A stretch of DNA of 64,000 bases from Erythrobacter sp. (lineage in GTDB: Bacteria; Pseudomonadota; Alphaproteobacteria; Sphingomonadales; Sphingomonadaceae), in NCBI RefSeq assembly GCF_011765465.1, contig NZ_CP050265.1, positions 1,860,001-1,924,000 of the forward strand, written 5' to 3'. Below, one piece after another: positions 38,627 to 52,050 of this stretch (position 1 is the stretch's first letter; each line of letters opens with the position of its first letter). The position numbers and the translations under genes were made by a program. The notes below the pieces were generated by a model. That model ran no database searches. It was not told the origin of the DNA and worked only from the letters and a program-made list of their open reading frames with translations.

Positions 38627-40083
38627 GCCCTCACGTGTGCTTGGACCGCGCCTGCAAGGGTAGCCGCCCAGCGGGTGATATCCCCCGCGCCGAGACAGAC
38701 CACCATGTCGCCGGGGCGAAGCGTCGCGGCGAGCGTTTCGGCTAGCTGCGCGTGGCTTTCGACCGTGGCGGCGCTGCGATGGCCGCGCGATTTCAGGCCC
38801 GAGACGAGCGCTTCGCTGCTGACGCCTTCGATCGGGCTCTCGCCCGCTTCGTAGACCGGCGTGACAAGCACCATGTCGGCATCGTTGAAGCACGACTGGA
38901 AGCCGTCCATCAGGTCGTGGAGGCGGGTGTAGCGGTGCGGCTGGGCGACCGCGATCACCCGCGCGCCCTCTCCGTTCGCCGGGCTGCCGGTGCTGCCATC
39001 GGGGGCGACCGCCTCGCGCGCGGCGGCGAGCACGGCGCGGATCTCGACCGGGTGGTGGGCATAGTCGTCGATGACCTGAGCCGACCCGCCGGGCAGCGCG
39101 ATCTCGCCGACGCGGGTAAAGCGCCGCCGCACACCGCCGAATGCGCCGAAGCCTTCGCGGATCACCTCGTCGCTGCACCCCATCTCGATCGCCACCGCGA
39201 TCGCGGCGAGCGCGTTCTGGACATTGTGCCGCCCCGGCATGGGCAGGTGGACGCCCTCGATCCGGCGGTCGTGTTCACCCCTCTGGCGCACGATCACGTC
39301 GAAGCTGTTGCCGCCCTTCTCCGCGCGAATGTTGACCCCACAGATGTCCGCCTGAAGCGAGAAGCCGTAGGTCACCACCTTGCGGTCGCGCACCTGGCCG
39401 ATGACGGCCTGCACCTCGGGGTGGTCGACGCACAAAATCGCCGCGCCGTAGAAGGGCACGTTCTGGATGAATTCGAGGAAGGCGCGCTTCACCCCGTCGA
39501 AGTCGCCGTAGTGGTCGAGATGTTCGGGGTCGATGTTCGTCACCACGGCGATGGTCCCGTCGAGGCGCAGGAAGCTGCCGTCGCTCTCGTCCGCTTCGAC
39601 CACCATCCAGTCCGAATCGCCCAGCCGCGCGTTCGAGCCGTATTGCTCGATGATCCCGCCGTTTATCACCGTGGGGTCGATCCCGCCCCTATCGAGCAGG
39701 CTTGCGATCATGCTCGTCGTGGTGGTCTTGCCGTGCGTCCCCGCGACCGCGACGGTGGATTTCAGCCGCATCAGCTCGGCCAGCATTTCCGCCCGGCGCA
39801 CCACGGGGATGCGCGCTTCCAACGCGGCGACGACTTCGGGATTGTCGCGCTTGACGGCGGTGGAAGTGACGACCACCGCCGCGCCTTCGACATTGCCTTT
39901 CGCGTGGCCGATATGGACCGCGATGCCGCGCGCGCGCAGCCGCTCGACGCTCGCGCCTTCCGCGATGTCGGAGCCCTGCACGGCATAGCCCAGATTGTGC
40001 ATCACCTCGGCGATGCCGGACATTCCGATCCCGCCAATGCCGACGAAGTGGATCGTGCCGATGTCGGTCGGAACGCCTCTCAC
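38623..40083 (-). CDS. murC: UDP-N-acetylmuramate--L-alanine ligase
   Basis: 486 residues from GTG 40083, overlapping the murG stop (GTGA). N-terminal [21 protein letters not shown] binds [21 protein letters not shown] is the ATP loop, [12 protein letters not shown] and [12 protein letters not shown] follow, and the C-terminal domain has [15 protein letters not shown]. It adds L-Ala to UDP-MurNAc. Confidence 0.96.
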   Translation of the reverse strand: MRGVPTDIGTIHFVGIGGIGMSGIAEVMHNLGYAVQGSDIAEGASVERLRARGIAVHIGHAKGNVEGAAVVVTSTAVKRDNPEVVAALEARIPVVRRAEMLAELMRLKSTVAVAGTHGKTTTTSMIASLLDRGGIDPTVINGGIIEQYGSNARLGDSDWMVVEADESDGSFLRLDGTIAVVTNIDPEHLDHYGDFDGVKRAFLEFIQNVPFYGAAILCVDHPEVQAVIGQVRDRKVVTYGFSLQADICGVNIRAEKGGNSFDVIVRQRGEHDRRIEGVHLPMPGRHNVQNALAAIAVAIEMGCSDEVIREGFGAFGGVRRRFTRVGEIALPGGSAQVIDDYAHHPVEIRAVLAAAREAVAPDGSTGSPANGEGARVIAVAQPHRYTRLHDLMDGFQSCFNDADMVLVTPVYEAGESPIEGVSSEALVSGLKSRGHRSAATVESHAQLAETLAATLRPGDMVVCLGAGDITRWAATLAGAVQAHVRA

Positions 40084-41306
40084 GCAGCCATATCCTCGTC
40101 GCGCGTCGAAGGCTGCGCGCGCACCGCCGCCGCCGCGCCGCGCGGCGCCGTCTCGCCGACGCGGATCACGTCCATGAGGTCGATCCCGCCGAGGCTCTCG
40201 ACGAGGTCCGCCAAATCCTTCGTCGCATCGGGCCTTCCGCAATTGAACGCGGCGTGCGCGGCGTTGCCGAGGCTCGCCGGGTTCTGGGCGAGCGCCTGGA
40301 TCTGCTTGGCGAGTTCCTTGGGCGTGAATTTCTCCTGCCGGATCATCCGCGCGCCGCCCGCCTTGACGATCTCGCGCGTGTTCGCCGCCTGGTGGTCGTC
40401 GGTCGCAATCGGCAGCGGCACGAGGATCGCAGGGCGGCCAACGCCGGTCAGCTCGGCAATGGTCGAAGCGCCCGCGCGCCCGATGAACAGGTGCGTGTCG
40501 GCGAGACGTTCGTGCATATCCTCGAAATAGGTCCCGAGTTCGGCGGGGATATCGTGCTCGGCATAGCGGGTGCGGACCGCATCGAGGTCCTCCGGGCGGC
40601 ATTGCTGGGTAACCTGCAGGCGCGAGCGCAGCGCCGGGGGAAGCATGGCGAGCCCGTCGGGCACGATCTGCGACAGCACCCGCGCGCCCTGGCTGCCGCC
40701 GGTGACGAGGACGCGCAGCAGCCCCTCTTCGGTCAGCGCGGGGAAATCGATGTCGCGCAGCGCCAGCACCTCCTCGCGCACCGGGTTGCCGGTGAGGTGG
40801 ACCTTGGGCGCGTGCTTGGCCTTCAGCCGGTCGACCTTTTCGTAAGACGTGGCGATCGCATCGACCCGGCCTGCCAGCAGCCGGTTGACCCGGCCCAGCA
40901 CCGCGTTCTGTTCGTGGATGACGCTCGGCACCTGCGCGCTCGTCGCGGCGAGCAGGGCGGGAAGCGCGGGATAGCCGCCGAAGCCGATGACGGCGGAAGG
41001 CTCGAAGGCGTCGAACAGGCGCAGCGCCATGCTGCGCCCTTCGAGCACGGCGCGGATGCCCCCGATCCACTTGAGCGGGTTCTTTCCGAAGCGCCCGGCG
41101 GGAAGGACGTGCGCGGTCAGCCCCTCGGGCTTGCCGGGAATGTTCGCGCCGCGCTCGTCGGTGATGAGCGCGACGTGGTGGCCGCGCGCTTCGAGTTCGA
41201 CCGCCAGCGCAAAGGCCGGGATCAGATGCCCGCCCGTGCCCCCTGCGGCGAGGACGAAATGGCGGCTCGCGCCCGTGCGGGGCGTCTGGCGCGTTTGAGT
41301 GGTCAT
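40080..41306 (-). CDS. murG: UDP-GlcNAc:MurNAc-pentapeptide-undecaprenol GlcNAc transferase
   Basis: 408 residues from ATG 41306, overlapping the ftsW stop. GT28 family: [19 protein letters not shown] (G-loop), [27 protein letters not shown] and [23 protein letters not shown]. It makes lipid II on the inner membrane face. The C-terminal tail of about 40 residues past the core is unusually long and of unknown purpose. Confidence 0.95.
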   Translation of the reverse strand: MTTQTRQTPRTGASRHFVLAAGGTGGHLIPAFALAVELEARGHHVALITDERGANIPGKPEGLTAHVLPAGRFGKNPLKWIGGIRAVLEGRSMALRLFDAFEPSAVIGFGGYPALPALLAATSAQVPSVIHEQNAVLGRVNRLLAGRVDAIATSYEKVDRLKAKHAPKVHLTGNPVREEVLALRDIDFPALTEEGLLRVLVTGGSQGARVLSQIVPDGLAMLPPALRSRLQVTQQCRPEDLDAVRTRYAEHDIPAELGTYFEDMHERLADTHLFIGRAGASTIAELTGVGRPAILVPLPIATDDHQAANTREIVKAGGARMIRQEKFTPKELAKQIQALAQNPASLGNAAHAAFNCGRPDATKDLADLVESLGGIDLMDVIRVGETAPRGAAAAVRAQPSTRDEDMAA

Positions 41307-42529
41307 GCGCGCTCCTCCTTGCGCTCGATCAGGTCGCGCAATCCCCCGCCCTCGCGCTTGAGGTAGGGATTGCGCCGGGTGATCGCCAGCAATAGCCCGA
41401 GCGCGAAGCACACCGCCAGCATCGAAGACCCGCCATAGCTGATGAGCGGCAAGGTCGCGCCCTTGGACGGGAACAGCTGGAGATTGACGAGCACGTTCAT
41501 GAAAGCCTGCCCGCCGAACTGCGCGACCAGCCCGGTCCCGGCGAGCAGGGCGAACAGGTCGTCCTCGTTCACCAGCCGCATCAGCGCCTTTAGCACGGCG
41601 GCGCAATAGAGCGCCACCACCAGCGCGCACAGGGCAAGGCCGAATTCCTCGCCCATGACCGAGAAGATGTAGTCGGTGTGCGCTTCGGGCAGGTTCATCT
41701 TGCGCGTGCCGAGCCACAGCCCGGTCCCGGTCCAGCCGCCATTGGTGAGCGTGCGATAGGCAAGGTCGACCTGGTCGAAGGCGGTCCCCCCGCCGATGAA
41801 GGCGTCGATCCGGTTCCTCGCATTGTCGTAGAGGAAATAGGCCGCGGTCAGCAGCGCGACGCCCGCCCCCGCGACCGCCGCGATGCGGGACAGCGATACG
41901 CCCGCGAGCATCACCATGACGAACCAGATCCCGCCGAACAGGATCGTCTCGCCGAGGTTGGGCTGCATCATCAACAGCCCCGCGATCAGAGCCATCAGCG
42001 CGCTGGCGAAGGCGAGCACGGGAAGCTGCGGGTCGCGCAGTCGCCACGACAGGATCCACGCCAGCACGATGGCGAAACCGGGCTTGAGGAATTCGCTCGG
42101 CTGCAGGCTCATGCCCACTTCCAGCCAGCGGCGCGAGCCGTTCTTCTCGACCCCGATGAAAGGCACGAGGAACAGCAGGAACAGCATGAAGGCGAAGGCG
42201 AGGATGCCGACGCGGCGCGCGTCGTCGCGGCTCATGAAGGACAGGCCGACCATGAGCGCGAGGCCGAGCAGCTGGAAGACGAGGTGGCGCTTCAAAAACA
42301 GGAACGGATCGAGCGTGACCTCAGCGGTCGAAAGCTGGTCGGCGCTCGCGGGCGAGGCGGCGGCGACGGCAAGCGTGCCGAAGCCCATCAGAAGCACGAT
42401 CAGGCCGAGCAGCCACTTGTCGACCTCGCGCCACCAGATGCGCAGCTCTTCGCGCCAGCCGCGCCGCACCAGCGCGGGCGGGAGCGCGGCGCCCCGGCGC
42501 GAGGGGGGAAAGGCGCTCGCCCCGGCCAT
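41303..42529 (-). CDS. ftsW: Peptidoglycan glycosyltransferase FtsW
   Basis: 408 residues with ten spans of the SEDS family. The essential periplasmic-loop region reads [20 protein letters not shown] after [13 protein letters not shown], and [16 protein letters not shown] and [20 protein letters not shown] are conserved. It polymerises lipid II at the septum with FtsI. Start ATG 42529 shares a base with the murD stop (TGATG). Confidence 0.95.
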   Translation of the reverse strand: MAGASAFPPSRRGAALPPALVRRGWREELRIWWREVDKWLLGLIVLLMGFGTLAVAAASPASADQLSTAEVTLDPFLFLKRHLVFQLLGLALMVGLSFMSRDDARRVGILAFAFMLFLLFLVPFIGVEKNGSRRWLEVGMSLQPSEFLKPGFAIVLAWILSWRLRDPQLPVLAFASALMALIAGLLMMQPNLGETILFGGIWFVMVMLAGVSLSRIAAVAGAGVALLTAAYFLYDNARNRIDAFIGGGTAFDQVDLAYRTLTNGGWTGTGLWLGTRKMNLPEAHTDYIFSVMGEEFGLALCALVVALYCAAVLKALMRLVNEDDLFALLAGTGLVAQFGGQAFMNVLVNLQLFPSKGATLPLISYGGSSMLAVCFALGLLLAITRRNPYLKREGGGLRDLIERKEERA

Positions 42530-43914
42530 CAGGCTTCCTCCCCGGCGAAGTCGCCGGGCGCGCAGGTTTCGCAGCCGGCGATCACGCCGACGAGATTGCG
42601 GAAATGCTCCCCGCGCTTTTCATAATCGCGGAACTGGTCGTAGCTGGCGCAGGCGGGGGAGAGCAGGACGACCTCGCCCGGCCGCGCCGCCTCGCCCGCG
42701 CGGCGCACCGCCTCGGCGATCAGCTCGCAGCGTTCGACGCGCGGGACGCGGCCTTCGAGCAGCCCGGCGAACATCGGCCCCGCCTCGCCCACGGTGTAGG
42801 CCGCCGCGATCTCGCCCAGATGCGCCTCGCATTCGGCGAGCGTTTCTTCCTTGGCGAGCCCGCCGAGGATCCAGTGGATACGCGGGGCGCCGCCGTTGAT
42901 GCCTGACTCGCGCGGGAAGGCGGCAAGCGCGGGCGCGGCGGAGGCCGGGTTGGTCGCCTTGGAATCGTTGACGTAGAGCACGCCGCCCGTCTCGCAGACC
43001 CGCTCCATCCGGTGCGGCAGGCCGCGAAAGCGCGGCAGGGCGTGGCGCCACTGGGCCTCGCTCACGCCCAGCTCCTCGGCAAGCGCGACCGCGACGGCGA
43101 CGTTCTGGAGATTGTGCGGTCCCTGCAGCGCGGGCCATTCGTGCTGGAGCGCCTCGAACCGGGTGAGCTCGGCCAGCACCGCGCGCCCCTCTCCCCGCCG
43201 CTCCACCTGCCTTGCCCGGATCGCGGCCGTAGGCCCCTCGTCCGTCCCGAACACGGCGAATCCGCGCGCAGATTGCATGGCGAACAGGCGCTCCTTCGCA
43301 GCGGCATAGGCGGCATAATCGGCATAGCGGTCGAGATGGTCGGGCGTGATGTTGGTCAGCGCGGCGGCTTCGACATCGAGGCTGAAAGTAAGGTCGATCT
43401 GGAAGCTCGACAATTCGAGCACGTAGACGCCCACCCCGTTCTCGTTGGGGCCGAGCGGCTCGCGCGCAAGCACCGGCTCGCCGATATTGCCGCCCATCAC
43501 CGCCGGGATCCCGGCCATGGCGAGGATGTGGTGGGTGAGCGCGGTGGCAGTCGACTTGCCGTTGGTCCCGGTGATGCCGACCACGCGGTGCTCCACCATG
43601 TCGCGGCGGGCGATCGCGAACAGCTCGATGTCGCCGATCACGGGCACGGCGTATTTCGCCGCGTGCGAGGCGATGGGGTGCGTGTTGAGCGGCACGCCGG
43701 GCGACACCACCACGCCCTCGAAGCCCGTCAGGTCCAGCCCCAGCGGATCGGCGAGGTCGCAGCGCCCCTCGAACGCCGCGCGCCGCCCCTCGTCGCGGTC
43801 CCACGCCGTCACCGCCGCCCCGCTCGCCAGCAGCGCCTCGACGCTCGCCGCGCCCGACCGCGCGAGGCCCAGCACCGCGTAGCGTTTCCCGGCGAAGGCG
43901 GGGGAAGTGATCAC
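42529..43914 (-). CDS. murD: UDP-N-acetylmuramoyl-L-alanine--D-glutamate ligase
   Basis: 461 residues from GTG 43914, ten bases after mraY. YAVLGLARSGAASVEALL at the start, ATP loop VGITGTNGKSTATALTHHIL, then NITPDHLDRYADYAAYAAAK, GLPHRMERV and NDSKATNPASAAPALAAF. It adds D-Glu to UDP-MurNAc-L-Ala. Confidence 0.96.
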   Translation of the reverse strand: MITSPAFAGKRYAVLGLARSGAASVEALLASGAAVTAWDRDEGRRAAFEGRCDLADPLGLDLTGFEGVVVSPGVPLNTHPIASHAAKYAVPVIGDIELFAIARRDMVEHRVVGITGTNGKSTATALTHHILAMAGIPAVMGGNIGEPVLAREPLGPNENGVGVYVLELSSFQIDLTFSLDVEAAALTNITPDHLDRYADYAAYAAAKERLFAMQSARGFAVFGTDEGPTAAIRARQVERRGEGRAVLAELTRFEALQHEWPALQGPHNLQNVAVAVALAEELGVSEAQWRHALPRFRGLPHRMERVCETGGVLYVNDSKATNPASAAPALAAFPRESGINGGAPRIHWILGGLAKEETLAECEAHLGEIAAAYTVGEAGPMFAGLLEGRVPRVERCELIAEAVRRAGEAARPGEVVLLSPACASYDQFRDYEKRGEHFRNLVGVIAGCETCAPGDFAGEEA

Positions 43915-43924
43915 GCCCGCGCCC

Positions 43925-44995
43925 CTACCTCAGCTTCAAGGTCGCAAGGCCCGCAAGCGCAAGCACGATGGCGATGATCCAGAACCGGATCACGACCTTG
44001 CTCTCGCTCCAGCCCAATTGCTCGAAATGGTGGTGGATCGGCGCCATGCGGAAGACCCGCCGCCCCGTGCGCTTGAACCAGAAAACCTGGATGATGACCG
44101 ACACGGCCTCGAGCACGAACAGCCCGCCGACGATGGCGAGCACGACCTCGTGATGCGCCGCAACCGCGATCGCGCCGAGCGCACCGCCCAGGGCAAGGCT
44201 CCCGGTGTCGCCCATGAAGACCGCTGCCGGCGGCGCGTTGAACCACAGGAAGGCGAGCCCCGCCCCCATGATCGCGGCGCAGAACACCGCAAGCTCGCCC
44301 GCGCCCGGCACGTGCGGAATGCCGAGATAGCCCGAGAAATCGACCCGGCCCACGAGATAGGCGATGATCGCAAACGTCCCCGCCGCGATGATCACCGGCA
44401 TGATCGCGAGCCCGTCGAGCCCGTCAGTCAGGTTCACCGCATTGCCCGCGCCGACCATGACGAAGGCGGCGAAGACATAATAGGCCGGGCCCAGCGGGAT
44501 CTCGACATCGGAGAAGAAGGGCAGGTAGAGATTGGTGCTGATCTGGCTGACGATGATGTAGCTGGCGATGCCGGCGACCACGAATTCGAGCAGCAGCCGC
44601 ACCCGCCCGGAAAGCCCTCCGGTGCTCGCCTTGGACACCTTGGCATAATCGTCGAGGAAACCGATGATTCCGAAACCGATCGTCACCGCGAGGCAGGCCC
44701 ACACAAAGGGGCTCGACAAGTCCATCCACATCACCAGCGAAAGCGTGAGCGCGACGAGGATCATCAGCCCGCCCATCGTCGGCGTGCCGCGCTTGGCGAG
44801 GTGGCTTTGCGGCCCGTCCTCGCGGATCGGCTGGCCCTTGCCCTGCCGCACGCGCAGGATGTTGATGAAGCGCGGCCCGATGATGAGCCCGATGACGAGC
44901 GCGGTCATCAGCGTCGCGCCGAAGCGGAAGGTCTGGTAGCGCACGAGGTTGAGCGCGCCTTCGAACCCCAGCCATTCCGCGAGAAGATAGAGCAT
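43925..44995 (-). CDS. mraY: Phospho-N-acetylmuramoyl-pentapeptide transferase
   Basis: 356 residues with ten spans. Catalytic-site sequences include GFLDDYAKV (Asp pair), [29 protein letters not shown] and [23 protein letters not shown]. It attaches UDP-MurNAc-pentapeptide to undecaprenyl phosphate to form lipid I. Eighteen bases separate it from murF, one of the few non-overlapping junctions in the cluster. Confidence 0.97.
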   Translation of the reverse strand: MLYLLAEWLGFEGALNLVRYQTFRFGATLMTALVIGLIIGPRFINILRVRQGKGQPIREDGPQSHLAKRGTPTMGGLMILVALTLSLVMWMDLSSPFVWACLAVTIGFGIIGFLDDYAKVSKASTGGLSGRVRLLLEFVVAGIASYIIVSQISTNLYLPFFSDVEIPLGPAYYVFAAFVMVGAGNAVNLTDGLDGLAIMPVIIAAGTFAIIAYLVGRVDFSGYLGIPHVPGAGELAVFCAAIMGAGLAFLWFNAPPAAVFMGDTGSLALGGALGAIAVAAHHEVVLAIVGGLFVLEAVSVIIQVFWFKRTGRRVFRMAPIHHHFEQLGWSESKVVIRFWIIAIVLALAGLATLKLR

Positions 44996-45013
44996 GGCGT
45001 GTTCCCGGCCCGC

Positions 45014-46479
<1,466 letters not shown>

Positions 46480-46483
<4 letters not shown>

Positions 46484-47994
46484 CGACCCTTTTCCTCGTT
46501 CGCCCCGGCGGCGCATTCGCGCGCCACTTCCACGTCGTCGAACGGCAGGACCCGCATATCCGCTCCCGCCCCGATAATCTGCCCCTGCTCGTGACCTTTC
46601 CCCGCCACGAGTAGGATGTCGTGTTCGCCCGCGCCCCTGACCGCCTCGGCGATGGCCTCGCGGCGGCCTGCGACTTCGAGGATTTCCGCCGCGCCGCCTG
46701 CGGCCCGGGCGCCGTCGAGGACGCCCGCGCGGATCGCGCCCGGATCCTCGCCGCGCGGGTTGTCGTCGGTGACGATGACGCGCTCGGCGCCGCTCGCGGC
46801 GACTTCACCCATGGGCGCGCGCTTGCCCGGATCGCGGTCCCCGCCCGCGCCGAAGACGACGATGAGCCTGCCTCCCCGGCCCGCATCGACATGGTCGCGC
46901 AGGGCCGCGATGGCGGCTTCGAGCGCGTCGGGGGTGTGGGCGTAATCGACATAGATCGGCGCGCCGACCGGCGCGATGGCCGCACGTTCGAGCCGCCCGC
47001 GCACCGGCTGGAGCCGGGAGAGCGCGTCGAAGACCTGCCCCGCCTCGCAGCCGGTCGAGAGCGCCAGCCCCGCCGCGACGAGCGCGTTCGCCGCCTGGTA
47101 TTCGCCGATCAGCGGGAGTTTCACTTGCCGAGCGTCGCCCTCATGCTCGATGGTCAACACCTGGCCGAGCTGGGTCGCTTCGCGTGCGGCGAGCCTTAGA
47201 AAATCCCCTTTCGCGCCGACCGTGCGCACGTCGAGCCCGCGCGCTGTCGCCCGTTCGATGACTTGCGGGGTCCACGTGTCGTCGCGCCCGCCGTCATGGA
47301 TCACCGCCGGGCTGCCGGGCGGCAGGACTTCGTCGAACAGGCGCATCTTGGCCTCGAAATAGGCTTCCATCGTGCCGTGGTAGTCGAGATGGTCGCGGCT
47401 GAAATTGGTGAAGCCCGCCGCCGCCAGCACGGGCCCCTCGCTGCGGTATTGCGACAGGCCATGGCTCGATGCTTCGTAGGCGACGTGGGTGACGCCCTCG
47501 CGCGACAGCCCCGCCATGTTCGACAGGAAAGTGACGATGTCGGGCGTGGTCAGCCCGGTCGCAACGCTTCCGTCGGGCGTCGTCACGCCCAGCGTCCCGA
47601 TGCTCGCCGCGCTGAGGCCGCACATCCGCCAGACCTGGCGGGTCATCTCGACACTCGAGGTCTTGCCGTTGGTCCCCGTCACCGCGACGAGCGTTTCGGG
47701 AAAGGGCGCGAAGAAGCGCGCGGCAAGCTGCGCGAAGGTCCGGCGCGGCTCCTCGCTCGCGATATGCGCCGCGCCCTCGACGCGCGCCTGCGGAGAGGCG
47801 ACGACCGCGACCGCGCCTGCCGCGACCGCTTCGCCGATGAAATCCTCGGCGTTGAACCGTTCACCCCGGAACGCGCCGAACACCGTGCCGGGCGCGACCT
47901 TGCGGTGGTCGATGGCGAAGCCGCTCACGCTCGCGTCCTGCCAGTCGCCCGCAGCCCCGAGCCCCGCCGCCGCAAGGAGCGCCGACAGCCTCAC
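46480..47994 (-). CDS. murE: UDP-MurNAc-L-alanyl-D-glutamate--2,6-diaminopimelate ligase
   Basis: 504 residues from GTG 47994, overlapping the ftsI stop. ATP loop VAVTGTNGKTSSVEMTRQVW, NFSRDHLDYHGTMEAYFEAK (with the Lys carried by the family) and VIVTDDNPRGEDP. The DNPR motif selects meso-diaminopimelate, so the organism has the usual Gram-negative crosslink. Confidence 0.95.
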
Positions 47995-49865
47995 GTCTCG
48001 CCGTCCTTGCCGCGCTTCTCCATGAGGTAGCGCAGGTCCGAGATGTCGACGTCGCGGTTGTCGTCCGGGCGCACGCCCAGCATCGGGCCGATCCGCGGCA
48101 CGAGCCTGCCCACGATCGGCGCCGCGTTCCACGCCGCGGTGCGCTGGTAGGAGCTTGCGATGGTCCCGCGCGGCTCGTCCAGCGTCACCACCACGACATA
48201 GCGCGGGCGGTCCATCGGAAAGGCGGCGGCGAAGGTGGAAATCAGCTTGTTCTTGACGTAGCGCCCGCCGAAATTCTTCTCCGCCGAGCCGGTCTTGCCG
48301 CCGACGCGGTAGCCCTTGGCATCGGCGCTGCGGCCCGTGCCGTAGAGCGCGATCATGCGCAATAGCTGGCGCATCCTGGCCGAGGTCGAGGCCTTGAACA
48401 CCCGCTTTCCGCGCGGAACCTCGCCCGCATCGAGCTTCCTCAGCGTCGCCGGGCGCCACAGCCCGCCATTGACCATCGCGGCATAGGCGCTCGCAAGATG
48501 CAGCGGCGTTACCGCGATTCCGTGGCCATAGCCGACCGTCATCGTGCGGATCCGGCTCCAGTCGTCCTTCGGCCAGAACGGCAGCGCGCGCGCGGGCAGC
48601 TCGATCTTGGGCCGTTCGTGCATATGCAGGTCCATCAGCACCCGCTTCATCCGCTCCGCGCCGAGCTGGTCGGCGACCCGCATCGTCACCGTGTTCGACG
48701 AATAGGCGAGTGCTTCGGGGATGTTGAGCGCATCGCCCTTGTCGCCGTGGTCGGCGAGGCGGCGGCGGCCGATCTCGACGGGACTTGCATCCCAGTCGCG
48801 CGACAGGTCGCGTATGACGCCCGCATCGATCGCCGCGGCGACGGTCAGCGGCTTGAAGGTCGAGCCCAGTTCGGAAACCTGGTTGGTCACCCGGTTGACC
48901 ATGTTGGGCACGTCTTCCTCGGCGATCCGGTTAGGATCGAAATCGGGCAGCGAGGCGAGCGCCAGCACTTCGCCCGTATCGACGTCGAGCACCACGCCCG
49001 CCGCCCCGATCGCATCGGTCGCGAGCATCCCGGACCGCATCTCGTCCTCGAGCGCGCCCTGCACGCGCAGGTCGATCGACAGCGCGGCGGGCCGGCTGCG
49101 CAGTTCGGGATCGGACAGGCGTTCATCGAGCACCTGCTCCATGCCCACCCGCCCGCCGAGCGTGCCGTCCTCCTCCTCGACCACGTAGCCGAGCACGTGC
49201 GCGGCGAGCTTGCCCTGCGGATAATGCCGGTCCTGTTCGCGCGGCGTTTCGAGCGCGACTTCGCCAAGGTCGAAGACGGCGTTGGCCTCTTCGGGCAGGA
49301 TGCGGCGGCGCAGGTAGGACGGGCGGCCGCTGGCGAGCAGGCGCGCGGTGCGGCTTTCGTCCATGTCCGGAAAGATCGCGGCGAGCCGGGCGGCGACTTC
49401 CTGCGGAGAGCGCACCAGCGGACTGCCGCCGTCATCCATCGCGCGCGGGTTGAACCACAGCGCATAGGCATCGAAGGCCCGCGCCAGCGGCACGCCGTTG
49501 CGGTCGGTAATCTCGCCGCGTTCGGGCAGCAGCGCGGCTTCGAGACTGGTGCGCGCCGGTCCCTCGCCGGCAAGGCCGAGCCAGCCGAGCCGCAGCAGCG
49601 CCGCCCCCGCGAGCAGCACGAAAAGCAGCGCGATCACCAGCAGGCGCGCGCGCGCGGTGAGCAGCAGTTCCTGCCTCAGGCTGACAAGCTGGACCCGCCC
49701 CGTCGGCAGCGCCGGGCGCGGCGCGGGAGCGGGCGATACGGGCGGATCGGCGGCGGGACGCCCGCGCGAGGACGGCAGGTCGAAGCCGAGCGGGAGCTGG
49801 CGCTGCGCCGCCCCCTCTCCGATTCCGGACGCAAGACGCCCGAAACCGGGAGCCTGGGCATTCAT
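47991..49865 (-). CDS. ftsI: Penicillin-binding protein 3 (septal transpeptidase FtsI)
   Basis: 624 residues from ATG 49865, overlapping the ftsL stop. A 60-residue Pro-rich cytoplasmic tail, a span at about 74-94, the pedestal, then the class B transpeptidase: STFK at 335-338 (catalytic Ser335), SSN at 389-391, KTG at 524-526. It crosslinks septal peptidoglycan with FtsW. The C-terminal tail (DVDISDLRYLMEKRG) is typical of sphingomonads. Confidence 0.95.
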   Translation of the reverse strand: MNAQAPGFGRLASGIGEGAAQRQLPLGFDLPSSRGRPAADPPVSPAPAPRPALPTGRVQLVSLRQELLLTARARLLVIALLFVLLAGAALLRLGWLGLAGEGPARTSLEAALLPERGEITDRNGVPLARAFDAYALWFNPRAMDDGGSPLVRSPQEVAARLAAIFPDMDESRTARLLASGRPSYLRRRILPEEANAVFDLGEVALETPREQDRHYPQGKLAAHVLGYVVEEEDGTLGGRVGMEQVLDERLSDPELRSRPAALSIDLRVQGALEDEMRSGMLATDAIGAAGVVLDVDTGEVLALASLPDFDPNRIAEEDVPNMVNRVTNQVSELGSTFKPLTVAAAIDAGVIRDLSRDWDASPVEIGRRRLADHGDKGDALNIPEALAYSSNTVTMRVADQLGAERMKRVLMDLHMHERPKIELPARALPFWPKDDWSRIRTMTVGYGHGIAVTPLHLASAYAAMVNGGLWRPATLRKLDAGEVPRGKRVFKASTSARMRQLLRMIALYGTGRSADAKGYRVGGKTGSAEKNFGGRYVKNKLISTFAAAFPMDRPRYVVVVTLDEPRGTIASSYQRTAAWNAAPIVGRLVPRIGPMLGVRPDDNRDVDISDLRYLMEKRGKDGET

Positions 49866-50440
49866 CGGGCGGCGCCCTGTGCCTCGCCCGCGGCCTGCAC
49901 CTGCGCGCGGGCAGGGCGGATGGGCGAAGCATCGATCAGGAAGTCTCCGAAGGCATCGGCGAAGCGCGCGGCCGCGTCCTCGCTCGCGGCGGCTCCGGCG
50001 GAGGCGAAGGTGACCGGCTTGCCGGTAACGGGCGAGACCATCGCGCGCCCATTCTCGTCCGGCGCGCCGCCCCCGCCGGGCACGGATGCCTCGGGCAGGT
50101 CGGCACGGGCGACGCGGATCGGCGCGGGCGCATCGGGGCCGCGCGGCTGGCCGAGGCTGGCGAGCTGCCGCTCGCCTTCGATATACTGGTCCGCGCGCGG
50201 GGCCTCGTAGCCGAATTCGACCCGGTTCCATTCGGCCAGCTGGCGCTGGTTGGCGCGGGCCTGGAATTCGGTTTCCAGCCGACGCGTCGCGCGTTCGAGC
50301 CGGATGATCTCGCGCTCGGCGAGCAGGACTTCGCTCTTCACCGCGTGGACCTTGAGGCTGAGCAGGACGAACAGGCCGACGCACAGCGCCAGCACCGCGG
50401 CCCAGCCGAGCGAACGCATCCGGGCGTGCGTGACGTTCAT
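49862..50440 (-). CDS. ftsL: Cell division protein FtsL-like
   Basis: 192 residues, identified mainly by place between rsmH and ftsI. A short N-terminus, one span ([22 protein letters not shown]), and a coiled coil (about 35-70; [21 protein letters not shown]) match FtsL. The periplasmic tail of about 110 residues is Pro/Ala-rich and longer than in most FtsL. The start overlaps the rsmH stop (ATGA). Confidence 0.8.
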   Translation of the reverse strand: MNVTHARMRSLGWAAVLALCVGLFVLLSLKVHAVKSEVLLAEREIIRLERATRRLETEFQARANQRQLAEWNRVEFGYEAPRADQYIEGERQLASLGQPRGPDAPAPIRVARADLPEASVPGGGGAPDENGRAMVSPVTGKPVTFASAGAAASEDAAARFADAFGDFLIDASPIRPARAQVQAAGEAQGAAR

Positions 50441-51396
50441 GATGCCTCTCCTGCGTGGGGGCGCGGCGCAGCGGCGGTCCGCACGGCATGGCGCAGGACC
50501 GAGGAGCGCGCGCGCGGGTTGCGGGCGATTTCGGCTTCGCTGGCACGGATCGCCTTCGAGACGCGGGCGAAGGTCGGCGCGGGACCGGGAACTTCGCCCG
50601 GAAGGTGGCGCGAGACCGCGCGGCCCGCGCCGGATGCCGCTTTGAGGAACCGCTTGACGATGCGATCCTCGAGGCTGTGGAAGCTGACCACGGCGAGCAC
50701 CCCGCCCTCGCGCAGCAGCACTTCGGCCGCGGCGAGCCCGGCGCGCAGCTCGCCCAGCTCGTCGTTCACGTGGATGCGCACCGCCTGAAAGGTGCGGGTC
50801 GCGGGGTCTTTCTTTTCATGCGGCTTGTGGCCCAGCGCCTTTCTCACCACGCGGGCGAGGTCGCCGGTGGTCTCCAGCGGGCGCGCGGCGACGATGGCGC
50901 GCGCGACCCGGCGCGACTGGCGTTCCTCGCCGTAGTGATAGAGCACGTCGGCAATCGCGGCCTCATCGGCGGTGTTGAGGAAATCGGCGGCGCTTTCCCC
51001 CTCGCCTGCCATCCTCATGTCGAGCGGCCCGTCGGCGGAAAAGGCGAAGCCGCGCTCCGCCCGGTCGAGCTGCATCGAGGACACGCCGATGTCCATCACC
51101 ACGGCATCGACCTTGTCGACGCCGAGGCCGCGAAGCTCGTCGGCCATTTGCGAAAAGCGCCGCGCGTGGAGCGAGAGGCGGCCCTCGTAGCGCGCGACCA
51201 GCGCCTCGCCTTCGGCGATCGCGTGCGGGTCGCGGTCGAAGGCGAAGACGCGCGCGCCCGCATCGAGCAGCGCGCGAGAGTATCCGCCCGCGCCGAAAGT
51301 CGCATCGACGATGCTCATGCCGGGTGCGGGGGCGACGGCGGCGACGACTTCATCGAGCAGGACGGGGATGTGGCCAGAGGCTGGTGACGCGTTCAC
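50437..51396 (-). CDS. rsmH: 16S rRNA (cytosine(1402)-N4)-methyltransferase
   Basis: 319 residues from GTG 51396, overlapping the mraZ stop (GTGA). SAM motif [19 protein letters not shown], the strand [31 protein letters not shown] and [15 protein letters not shown]. It methylates C1402 of 16S rRNA. The former name is mraW. Confidence 0.96.
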   Translation of the reverse strand: MNASPASGHIPVLLDEVVAAVAPAPGMSIVDATFGAGGYSRALLDAGARVFAFDRDPHAIAEGEALVARYEGRLSLHARRFSQMADELRGLGVDKVDAVVMDIGVSSMQLDRAERGFAFSADGPLDMRMAGEGESAADFLNTADEAAIADVLYHYGEERQSRRVARAIVAARPLETTGDLARVVRKALGHKPHEKKDPATRTFQAVRIHVNDELGELRAGLAAAEVLLREGGVLAVVSFHSLEDRIVKRFLKAASGAGRAVSRHLPGEVPGPAPTFARVSKAIRASEAEIARNPRARSSVLRHAVRTAAAPRPHAGEAS

Positions 51397-51887
51397 TTGC
51401 CGCCCCCTTTCGCCTTCGCCATCAGCGCGCGGCAGGTCGCCTGCGCGCCCTTGAAGCTTGCATCCATCCGCTCGAGTTCTTCCGGGTTCCAGACGAAGAA
51501 GAACTTGCCCGCGCCGTGGAAATAAAGCCCGTCGCCGACATGGCCGAGGTCTTTCAGGTGTTCGGGCATGACGAAGCGGCCCGAATCGTCGAACGGGATC
51601 TGCTCGAAACCGAACAATTGCTGCGCGCGCACGTCGGGGTCGAAATCGCTCTGGCCGAGCCGGATCGCGCGCTCTTCTTCCTTTTCGAGCTGCGCATGGA
51701 GTTCGTCGATGCGCGACAGGCCGAAGCCGACGAGGCAGTCGTACTTGTCGTGGACCATCAGGCAGAGCGTCTTCGCTCCCCCTGAGCTTTCCTTCACCGC
51801 CTTGCGGAAGGTCGGGGGCAGGACGAAGCGGCCCTTGTCGCCGGCGGGCGAGAAGGCCTGTCCGTTATATCCCGCAAATCCCGCCAC
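51393..51887 (-). CDS. mraZ: Transcriptional regulator MraZ
   Basis: 164 residues from GTG 51887; no good ATG precedes it. Two AbrB-like half-domains are visible, [15 protein letters not shown] (about 17-31) and [16 protein letters not shown] (about 99-114), which form the MraZ ring fold. It binds repeats upstream of its own operon and represses dcw transcription in E. coli. First gene of the dcw cluster; phased repeats lie upstream. Confidence 0.93.
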   Translation of the reverse strand: MAGFAGYNGQAFSPAGDKGRFVLPPTFRKAVKESSGGAKTLCLMVHDKYDCLVGFGLSRIDELHAQLEKEEERAIRLGQSDFDPDVRAQQLFGFEQIPFDDSGRFVMPEHLKDLGHVGDGLYFHGAGKFFFVWNPEELERMDASFKGAQATCRALMAKAKGGGK

Positions 51888-52050
51888 GTGGCCCGTAATC
51901 CCCTCTCGAATGCACCGTCCCCGGACACGCCTCCCCCGTCGCCGCCCGAGCGCGAATTCAGGCGGCGCGCCGCGCGAGGTGCGGCGACGCGGGACGGATC
52001 GGCATATTTGATGGAGCCCGGTAATATCCGGGAAGGATGCGGGTGAAAAG

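Noticed and set aside
38624..39178. N-terminal extension of MurB to 509 codons
   Set aside because: The extra part lies in another frame of murC; ATG 38626 overlaps the murC stop like other junctions.
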